DNA of 10,590 nt, from NCBI GenBank assembly GCA_019240375.1, contig JAFAYN010000281.1, positions 1 through 10,590 on the forward strand. The letters run 5' to 3'. The translations under genes were made by a program, and so were the position numbers. Numbering within the stretch: position 1 is the stretch's first letter; every line of letters starts with the position of its first letter. The stretch is from Gemmatimonadota bacterium (GTDB taxonomy: Bacteria > Gemmatimonadota > Gemmatimonadetes > Longimicrobiales > Longimicrobiaceae). This document shows, one piece after another, positions 5,733-10,590 of this stretch. Below the pieces are notes generated by a model, which was given only the letters and a program-made list of their open reading frames with translations, did not search any database and was not told the origin of the DNA.

Positions 5733-5905
5733 GGGTACCTCTCGTATGCTGGATTGCAGGTAGGACGGCGGAAGGAAGGGCGGCGCTCGAGGACGCGCCG
5801 CTTTCCGTGGTATCGGCCGCTGATCGTCTTGCCTTTAAAGAGGAGACGTGCCGGGCGGGGGAGACGTTAGTGCGGCGGACCTTGTATGGAGGTACCCCCA
5901 ATATA

Positions 5906-5942
5906 GCGGGGACGGTTCCCAGCGGAACAGTCCCCGCTTTTT
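5906..5942 (+). terminator. Strong intrinsic terminator without an adjacent plus-strand gene
   Basis: GCGGGGAC (5906-5913) pairs with GTCCCCGC (5930-5937); after one G/A mismatch the inner GTTCC/GGAAC continues the stem to a CAGC loop. TTTTT follows at 5938-5942. This is the best factor-independent terminator of the window and it works for plus-strand transcription. The nearest plus-strand gene upstream ends at 5549, almost 360 nt away, with an antisense ORF in between. It insulates the blaI promoter from read-through, or ends a short untranslated RNA. Confidence 0.8.
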
Positions 5943-5960
5943 CGTCGCTCTTTTCTCCAA

Positions 5961-6016
5961 CTACGGGTGAAACCGTTGACAGGCGGAGCGGCGACGACTA
6001 TTCTACGGGAGAACCC
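5961..6016 (+). promoter_or_regulatory. blaI promoter with paired direct-repeat operator candidate
   Basis: TTGACA (5976-5981, exact consensus) and TATTCT (5999-6004, four of six) are separated by 17 nt, the optimal sigma70-type spacing, placing the transcript start near 6011. Two copies of a 14-mer, CTACGGGTGAAACC (5961-5974) and CTACGGGAGAACCC (6003-6016), agree at 12 of 14 positions. One touches the upstream side of the -35 and the other overlaps the -10 and start site. Their spacing is 42 bp, four helical turns, so one protein could bind both on the same face. AAGGAG at 6022-6027 is the ribosome binding site. BlaI is the natural candidate, but its usual TACA/TGTA dyad is not evident. Confidence 0.75.
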
Positions 6017-6033
6017 ATAGCAAGGAGCCGCGC

Positions 6034-6417
6034 ATGCCCGACGAGCCCCGCCTGACCGACCGAGAGCTGGACGCCATGAGCATCCTCTGGCGCGAGGGCT
6101 CGGGGACGGTCACCGAAGTGAGGGAGCGCTTTCCCGACGAGCTGGCGTACACCACGGTCCTCTGGGTCCTGCAGACGCTGGAGGAAAAGGGGTTCGTGCG
6201 CCACGAAAAGGAGGGGCGCGCGTACCGCTACTACCCGATCATCGAGCGGGAGGAGGCGGGGGGGAGCGCGCTGAACCGGATCGTGGACAAGGTCTTCCAC
6301 GGGTCGGCGGCGATGCTGCTGGCGCGGCTGGTCAGCGAGCGGAGGCTGCCGCCCGCCGAGCTGCAGCGGATGCGCGACCTGCTGGACCGCCGGCTGGCGG
6401 GCGAGGAGGACGAATGA
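6034..6417 (+). CDS. blaI: BlaI/MecI/CopY-family transcriptional repressor
   Basis: The 127-residue protein has the family's N-terminal winged helix: LTDRELDAMSILWREG at 7-22, then TVTEVRERF and the recognition helix TTVLWVLQTLEEKGFV (40-55), with the wing EKEGRAYRYYPI at 58-69. The C-terminal helices (about 78-123) would dimerise. Length matches the family (120-130). It is cytoplasmic, binds DNA as a dimer, and in the known systems is cleaved after the partner membrane protease senses a signal. The ATG has AAGGAG six bases upstream and a near-consensus promoter. Its stop overlaps the start of the M56 protease gene (ATGA), the usual arrangement. The target genes beyond its own operon are not visible here, and no beta-lactamase is present. 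Confidence 0.93.
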   Translation: MPDEPRLTDRELDAMSILWREGSGTVTEVRERFPDELAYTTVLWVLQTLEEKGFVRHEKEGRAYRYYPIIEREEAGGSALNRIVDKVFHGSAAMLLARLVSERRLPPAELQRMRDLLDRRLAGEEDE

Positions 6418-7814
6418 GCGCGGCGTGGATGCTCCAGGCGCTCCTGGCGGGGGCGCTGCTCGGGGTGGGCGCGCTCGCCGCCGAGCGGGTGGCGGGGTGG
6501 TTCGGGCTCCCCAGGCGCGCGGTCTGGGCGGCGGGGATGCTGGGCTCCGTCCTGCTGCCGGCGCTCGCCCTGTGGATGCCGGGGCTCCTCCCCCACGCCG
6601 GGATCCTGCCGGGGCCGTCCGTCCCGCTCGCCACCTCCGGCATCGACGTCCTGCAGCTCTTCCTCGCGCGGGTGCCGGGAGCGCCCGTGAGCTCCCCGGC
6701 CGCGGAAGCGGGGTCGTTCCGGGTGGACCTCCCCTTCCTGCTCGGGGTGGGGTGGCTGGCGGCGTCGCTCGCCATGCAGGGGTCGGTCGCCTGGACGTAC
6801 GCCCGGCTGCGCCGCCTCCGCGCCCGCTCCCTCCCCATGCGCGTGGACGGGGTGGAGGTGCGCGTCGCCGACCGGGCCGGGCCCGCGGTGCTGGGGCTCG
6901 TCCACCCGGCCGTGGTGGTGCCGCGCTGGGTGCTGGACGCCCCCGCCGAGGAGCGGCGCCTGATCCTCCTGCACGAGCGCGAGCACGTGGACGGCGGCGA
7001 TGCCTGGCTCCTCCTCCTCGGCACCCTGCTGGTGGCGGCGATGCCGTGGAGCCTCCCCCTCTGGTGGCAGCACTTCCGGCTGCGCGCGGCGGTGGAAACC
7101 GACTGCGACGCGCGGGTCCTGGCGCGTGGGGCGAGCCGGCGCACCTACGCGGAGATCCTGATCCGTACGGCAGGGAGCATCCCGGGGCTCCCCCTGCTCA
7201 GTCCGACCTGGGGCGAATCCACCTCTCAACTGGAGCGGAGAATCATGAGCATGACCGAGAAACGCCCGTCCCACCGGCTGCTGCGCTCGTTCCCCCTGCT
7301 CGCGATCGCAGCCGGTGTGGTCGCCGCCGCCTGCGACGTTTCGGCCGAGGCGGGCTTCCACGTCGGGACGGACGCGGCTCCTCCCACCGTGTCCCGGACG
7401 GTGGTGCGGGTCGGACCGAGGACCGTCACCTCGGTGAGGACGGACACGCTGGTGACCACGGTGGGCACCACGAGGAATCCATATCCGTGGGCGGGAGAAC
7501 TGGGATACAGCCTGCACTTCCCGACGCCCCTCAGGATCCTGCATTCCGACGATCCCCGGAACGTCACGGTGGATCACTACGGGACGGTGGAGAAGCTCGA
7601 GCCGGGGACGAGCGCGTGGAATGCGGGGCTCCGGAACGGGGACGAGGTCGTCGCCGTGAACGACATGGATGCGCGAAGGATGACCGCGCTGAAGGCACTC
7701 AGGCCGCAGAAGCCGGGGACCCCGTACGTCCTGCGCGTCCGCCGGGGGAGCGAGGAGCACGAGATCCGGGCGGAGGTCGGCCCGCCGCTCGTCCGTCAGG
7801 ACCGCGTACGGTAG
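6414..7814 (+). CDS. BlaR1-like M56 metallopeptidase with C-terminal PDZ domain
   Basis: This 466-residue inner-membrane protease is the partner of BlaI. Membrane segments lie at about 4-22, 36-55, 106-126, 197-217 and 289-307. The M56 zinc site is HEREH (187-191) with a third ligand probably Glu228 in ETDCD (228-232), on the cytoplasmic side in BlaR1. In BlaR1 the part after the last membrane segment is a penicillin-binding sensor. Here it is a low-complexity valine/threonine stretch (about 322-352) and a PDZ-like domain (about 389-456, core GLRNGDEVVAVN at 405-416), with no SxxK or KTG sensor motifs. It therefore probably senses peptides or misfolded envelope proteins, not beta-lactams. It overlaps blaI by 4 nt. 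The M56 call is firm; the signal is inference. Confidence 0.88.
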   Translation: MSAAWMLQALLAGALLGVGALAAERVAGWFGLPRRAVWAAGMLGSVLLPALALWMPGLLPHAGILPGPSVPLATSGIDVLQLFLARVPGAPVSSPAAEAGSFRVDLPFLLGVGWLAASLAMQGSVAWTYARLRRLRARSLPMRVDGVEVRVADRAGPAVLGLVHPAVVVPRWVLDAPAEERRLILLHEREHVDGGDAWLLLLGTLLVAAMPWSLPLWWQHFRLRAAVETDCDARVLARGASRRTYAEILIRTAGSIPGLPLLSPTWGESTSQLERRIMSMTEKRPSHRLLRSFPLLAIAAGVVAAACDVSAEAGFHVGTDAAPPTVSRTVVRVGPRTVTSVRTDTLVTTVGTTRNPYPWAGELGYSLHFPTPLRILHSDDPRNVTVDHYGTVEKLEPGTSAWNAGLRNGDEVVAVNDMDARRMTALKALRPQKPGTPYVLRVRRGSEEHEIRAEVGPPLVRQDRVR

Positions 7815-7822
7815 GCGGAACG

Positions 7823-7865
7823 CGCGAAGACCTCCGACAGGGGAAACCCGTCGGAGGTCTTCGCG
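7823..7865. terminator. Large bidirectional hairpin between convergent genes
   Basis: CGCGAAGACCTCCGAC (7823-7838) pairs perfectly over 16 bp with 7850-7865. Inside, after a bulged A, GGG pairs with CCC around a GAAA tetraloop. It begins 9 nt past the M56 gene stop and ends 25 nt before the stop of the convergent PepSY gene. Only TT or TTCC follows on each side, so it is a T-poor but very stable terminator-like hairpin serving both genes. Confidence 0.65.
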
Positions 7866-7890
7866 TTCGGGGCTTCGCCCGCCGCGCGGG

Positions 7891-9168
7891 TCAGGCCCGC
7901 AGCGGCTTCCTCCGGCGGGAGCGCCACGAGCGGAGCCGGCGCAGGGCCAGCGCGAAGCCGGTCCAGACCAGCACCACCCCCGCCGCCGAGGCCAGCGCGG
8001 CGAGCGTCTGTCCCAGGACGCCGGCCACCTCCCCGGTGTGGATGAAGCGCGTCCAGCCGCGGACCCGCTGCCCCGCGTTCTGGTCGGCGTAGCGCTGCAC
8101 CTTCACCGTCCGGCCGCTCGTCGGGTCCAGCTCCAGCGTGGTGCGCAGGTCGGGGCGTATCGCCGAGCTGCGCGATACGGTGAAGGAGACGGGGCCGCCG
8201 GGGCGCTGCGGGAGGCGCGCCTGGATGGTCTTCCACCCCGGCGACTGCCGCGCCGCGCTCGCCCAGAGCCCGTCCAGGTTCGCCACCGCCACCTCCCACC
8301 CGCTCCCCTGGCCCCCGGGCGCGGAGCCGGGGCGCGGCTCGCCCCCCTCGCCCCGCGGAGCGCCCTCCCCCGGGCCGCGCCCCTCGCGCTGCGCGCCGCC
8401 TCCCGCCAGCCGGTTCACCGCCTGCTGCGGCCACCCGTACGACATGAACACCGCCGACCCCACCACCAGCGCCAGGAAGGGCGCCAGCCAGAAGCCGGCG
8501 ACGTGGTGCCAGTTCCAGTCGCGCACCCGCCCGCCGGCCCGGAGCCGGGGGACCAGCACGGCCCGGAACGCCTGCGCCGACCACTTGCGCGGGAACCAGA
8601 GCACCAGCCCCGAGGCCAGCAGGAAGAGGAAGAGCAGATTGCCGGCACCGGTGAGGGCGGAGCCGACCGGGGAGCGCATCCCCGTTCCCAGCGCCAGCGA
8701 GCGGTGCCACCGCTCGATCCCGGTGAAGACCGCGCGCGCCTTCGCGTCGCTCCCCTGCACCCGTCCGGTGTACGGGTCCACGTACAGGGTGCTGCGGTTC
8801 TGCAGCCCCACCAGCACGGGGCGCGTGGCGTCCGAGTTCACGGTCAGCGAGGTGACCTTTCCTCCCGGCTTCGCGGCCCGCACTCGCGCCAGCAGCGTGT
8901 CCAGGGGGAGGCGGGCCGCGTTGGTGGAGGGCGGCGTCACCACGTGGCTCCCAGCCGACCAGGCCAGGAGCTGCTTCTGGTAGGCGAGCGCCACCCCGGT
9001 GGCGGACATCACCAGGATCACGATCCCCGCGGTGGCCCCGACGCTCAGGTGGCACCAGAAGAGCACCGTGCGGAGCAGGCCGCCATGGCGCCCGGTCCGC
9101 CTGCGCGGCGCCGGAGGGAGAGGGCGGCGCGTTCCGGGGGACGGGACGCTCGAAGTGTACTGCGGCAT
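7891..9168 (-). CDS. PepSY-associated transmembrane protein (iron-uptake linked)
   Basis: The 425-residue protein has four membrane segments (about 37-63, 170-192, 222-244 and 384-409) and a PepSY-like periplasmic domain at about 87-138 ending in TLYVDPYTGRVQGS, the layout of PepSY-TM/PiuB proteins. Conserved histidines near the membrane (His40 in FWCHLSVG, His155 in ERWHRSL, His221-222 in NWHHVAG, His377 in FIHTGEV) could bind haem, as proposed for ferric-siderophore reductases of this family. The frame extends 52 residues further upstream, but that part is low-complexity and contains a Fur box, so I chose the ATG at 9168; its ribosome binding site is weak. A Gly/Glu/Arg-rich insert (about 256-290) lies in the second periplasmic loop. 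Function in siderophore-iron reduction is inferred from family and Fur site. Confidence 0.85.
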   Translation of the reverse strand: MPQYTSSVPSPGTRRPLPPAPRRRTGRHGGLLRTVLFWCHLSVGATAGIVILVMSATGVALAYQKQLLAWSAGSHVVTPPSTNAARLPLDTLLARVRAAKPGGKVTSLTVNSDATRPVLVGLQNRSTLYVDPYTGRVQGSDAKARAVFTGIERWHRSLALGTGMRSPVGSALTGAGNLLFLFLLASGLVLWFPRKWSAQAFRAVLVPRLRAGGRVRDWNWHHVAGFWLAPFLALVVGSAVFMSYGWPQQAVNRLAGGGAQREGRGPGEGAPRGEGGEPRPGSAPGGQGSGWEVAVANLDGLWASAARQSPGWKTIQARLPQRPGGPVSFTVSRSSAIRPDLRTTLELDPTSGRTVKVQRYADQNAGQRVRGWTRFIHTGEVAGVLGQTLAALASAAGVVLVWTGFALALRRLRSWRSRRRKPLRA

Positions 9169-9196
9169 GCTTACCGAGGACGAGGAGGTGCTCTGT

Positions 9197-9251
9197 TGAG
9201 AATCGTTATCAACCGAGTGGGATGATAACGGAGCCGGGGAAGCCACCGCAA
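9197..9251 (-). promoter_or_regulatory. Fur box and probable promoter of the PepSY gene
   Basis: TGAGAATCGTTATCA (9197-9211) matches the 7-1-7 Fur consensus TGATAATNATTATCA at all but two of the fourteen defined positions. It lies 28 nt upstream of the chosen start. A further half-site-like GATGATAAC (9221-9229) sits 10 bp away. On the minus strand TATCAT (9227-9222) is a fair -10, while the best -35, TTGCGG (9251-9246) at 18-nt spacing, is poor. If used, transcription would start about at the Fur box, consistent with iron repression. The Fur box is well supported; the promoter hexamers are tentative. Confidence 0.65.
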
Positions 9252-9310
9252 GAGCGGCGGCTCCCCGAAACGGCGAGGGAGCCCCACCGGATCCCGGCGA
9301 AGCTCCCTCG
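9235..9310 (-). terminator. Two tandem hairpins downstream of the ligase-like gene
   Basis: On the minus strand, transcription leaving the ligase gene meets first the 9-bp hairpin CGAGGGAGC/GCTCCCTCG (9302-9310 with 9274-9282), then a longer stem (9235-9249 with 9254-9267) with one bulged A and a G-T pair around AAGA. TTT follows the first at 9270-9268; neither has a real T-run. They probably end the ligase transcript before the PepSY promoter. The second hairpin overlaps the tentative -35 of that promoter. Confidence 0.45.
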
Positions 9311-9337
9311 TTCTTTCCCATCACCCCACGGCGCCGC

Positions 9338-10576
9338 TCAGCCGCCCCGCATGGCCGGGCGCTCCCAGTCGCGCAGGTGGCCGAGCAGGTAGTCGATCCC
9401 GAACACGTGCCGCGAGCGGTCGTCCTCGCGCCGGAAGATCACCTGCGACCACCCCCGCATCCCCGTCGGGGTGTACCGCCGCCCGCCCATCCACAGCTTC
9501 TGCCCGGAGATGGCGCGGATCAGCACCCGCTCGTAGCGCGAGCGGCTCAGTTCCGTCTCCGGGAACAGCTCGTCCCAGGTGCAGAGCCGCCCCACGTCCT
9601 CGTACTCCGGCGGGCGCTCCTGCAGGTCGAGGAGCGAGGGCGCCCGCCCGCGCATCACCGAGCCGATCAGGCGGAAGGTCCACGGGTCGGAGATGCGGCG
9701 GATCGGGTGCCAGAAGTGCCTCACCGTCAGCCCGGCGATGGTGCGCAGGCTCAGCACCCGCCCGTCGGTGGTTTCCCAGATCTCCTCGTCCGGGTCGGCC
9801 TTGAACGGGTCCTGCGCGAAGCATACGTTCTTGGCCAGCCACCCCTTGCGCGAGGTGTGGGGGATCGGGCGGAAGTGACGGACCACGGGGAGCTCCACCC
9901 GGTCCAGCACCTCCAGCTCGAACGAGGGCCAGGTCATCACCTCGCGGACGATCCCGGTGATCAGCGTCCCCGTGGCGATCATCAGCGAGGCGCTGGGGGT
10001 GAAGTCGGCCGTGATCTCGATCCGGTCGCCCCGCGGGCGCACCCCGATCCCCGTGGACTCGCGGTTCGCCGCCAGCATCATCACCGGGACCGGGAGGATG
10101 TAGCTGAGGAGGAGCGCCAGCTTCTCCACCGTCCGGCTGGTCCCCTGCTCGTGGTGCGGCACCTCGAACGAGATGTTGTAGTGCGTGCTGAACCCCACCA
10201 GCCGCACCTCGTGCCCGGTGCGCCGCTCCCAGTCGTCCAGCTCCTCGCGGAGGAAAAGGATCCCCTCCCACAGCGAGCGGCCGGCGCGGGCCGCGCACCC
10301 CCGGTCGATCTCGATCACCGGCGTGGCGACCTCGATCACCCCCGTGTCGAAGTACACCGCGCCCCCGGTGGGGAGGTGGTACGAGGTCCCCTTGCGGTGC
10401 ATCAGCTTCCCGCGCACGAAGGCGCGCGGCGAGCCGAACAGGTCCTCCGGCTTCACCGGCTCGCCGTCCAGCAGCACGGAGAACTCCGACTCCATCCCGA
10501 TGGCGGCCAGCTCCAGCTCCGCCTGCTGTGCCCGCTCTTCCTTGCTCGTCCCGAGCTTCTTCGCTTCGCTGTTCAT
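9338..10576 (-). CDS. Glutamine synthetase/GCS-superfamily ligase-like protein, substrate unknown
   Basis: The 412-residue soluble protein shows the ordered motifs of the glutamine-synthetase/glutamate-cysteine-ligase fold: an N-terminal acidic strand IGMESEF (26-32), GGAVYFDTGVIEVATP (71-86), a histidine-asparagine strand STHYNISFE (130-138), and NREST with RPRGDRIEITADFTPS (171-195), where Arg185 and Glu187 would face ATP and metals. Such enzymes activate a carboxylate with ATP to form an amide. GCS2/YbdK-type ligases and the Pup ligase/deamidase (PafA/Dop) branch are the nearest ideas; the FDTGVIEVATP strand recalls Dop's VDHxHPEYSTPE. It is shorter than typical Dop (about 500). The ATG at 10576 is the first possible start, as TGA lies two codons upstream; the ribosome binding site is poor. 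Superfamily likely, function open. Confidence 0.6.
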   Translation of the reverse strand: MNSEAKKLGTSKEERAQQAELELAAIGMESEFSVLLDGEPVKPEDLFGSPRAFVRGKLMHRKGTSYHLPTGGAVYFDTGVIEVATPVIEIDRGCAARAGRSLWEGILFLREELDDWERRTGHEVRLVGFSTHYNISFEVPHHEQGTSRTVEKLALLLSYILPVPVMMLAANRESTGIGVRPRGDRIEITADFTPSASLMIATGTLITGIVREVMTWPSFELEVLDRVELPVVRHFRPIPHTSRKGWLAKNVCFAQDPFKADPDEEIWETTDGRVLSLRTIAGLTVRHFWHPIRRISDPWTFRLIGSVMRGRAPSLLDLQERPPEYEDVGRLCTWDELFPETELSRSRYERVLIRAISGQKLWMGGRRYTPTGMRGWSQVIFRREDDRSRHVFGIDYLLGHLRDWERPAMRGG

Positions 10577-10590
10577 CCTTCAGCTTCGTC

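Larger units (their letters stand above)
5733..6033. other. Divergent intergenic region, 54-aa ORF / blaI
   Basis: This 301-base stretch holds no credible gene. From left to right it has a hairpin at 5774-5806 (GCGGCGC/GCGCCGC core, extended by GGAA/TTCC), an AT-rich patch CTTTAAAGAGGAG at 5833-5845, a TATATT-like minus-strand hexamer at 5905-5900, a strong plus-strand terminator at 5906-5942, and the blaI promoter with its direct repeats at 5961-6016. An 82-residue frame across it runs through the terminator and is not called. Confidence 0.6.

Noticed and set aside
5886..5906. Possible leader peptide MEVPPI ending right at the 5906 terminator
   Set aside because: The ATG-to-TAG mini-frame touching the hairpin recalls attenuation, but there is no ribosome binding site, no plus-strand promoter in view and no regulatory codon run.
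5807..6055. 82-residue frame across the blaI promoter
   Set aside because: Reads through the terminator and promoter and into blaI out of frame; the GAGGAG near 5840 has no start codon at proper spacing.
6034..7814. Beta-lactam resistance locus
   Set aside because: The blaI/M56 pair suggests it, but there is no beta-lactamase or penicillin-binding domain in the window.
6425..8092. 555-residue plus-strand frame over the M56 gene
   Set aside because: Shadow frame; the overlapping frame carries HEREH, membrane segments and PDZ motifs, and this one runs through the convergent hairpin.
7796..9055. 419-residue minus-strand frame over the PepSY gene
   Set aside because: Shadow of the real PepSY frame; no membrane segments or PepSY motifs, and composition is Arg/Gly/Ala noise.

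Overview
The window is a GC-rich (roughly 70% by eye) stretch of bacterial chromosome carrying housekeeping and envelope or stress genes. A recycling ligase for meso-diaminopimelate muropeptides, several signal-peptide lipoproteins and a PepSY membrane protein point to a diderm (Gram-negative type) bacterium. The codon bias and the BlaI/M56-PDZ pair would suit a Gemmatimonadota-like organism such as Longimicrobium. That placement is inference from gene style only. No transposase, integrase, tRNA, rRNA or CRISPR array is visible.

Layout. Positions 1-70 hold the last codons of a plus-strand gene. Positions 71-588 contain no credible gene but at least ten hairpins: three tandem covarying hairpins (109-217), a long hairpin (265-292), a four-hairpin element with inverted ends (313-415), a REP-like block (467-506) and a terminator (528-562). 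On the minus strand come a GlsB/YeaQ-type membrane protein followed by a DUF892/YciE ferritin-like protein, then two tandem FKBP-type lipoproteins followed by the ribosome-rescue hydrolase ArfB. Divergent from these, on the plus strand, are mpl (murein peptide recycling) and a 4-nt-spaced SDR-family protein. A 54-residue minus-strand ORF (5568-5732) converges on them.

A 300-bp regulatory region (5733-6033) follows. It holds a strong plus-strand intrinsic terminator with no plus-strand gene just before it, and a near-consensus sigma70-type promoter. The promoter is flanked by two 14-bp direct repeats exactly 42 bp apart. It drives blaI and an overlapping M56 (BlaR1-like) protease gene. This protease ends in a PDZ domain instead of a penicillin-binding sensor. 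A large hairpin separates it from a convergent PepSY-TM gene, whose upstream region contains a good Fur box. The window ends with a complete minus-strand gene for a glutamine-synthetase/GCS-superfamily ligase-like protein whose substrate I cannot assign.

How the genes relate: mpl and the SDR gene look co-transcribed. BlaI and the M56 protease are a repressor/antirepressor module, probably autoregulated through the direct repeats. The PepSY protein is probably iron-repressed. GlsB and the ferritin-like protein look like a small stress operon. I see no complete unknown defence or mobile system. The most unusual material is the structured non-coding cluster at 71-562 and the regulatory region at 5733-6033.
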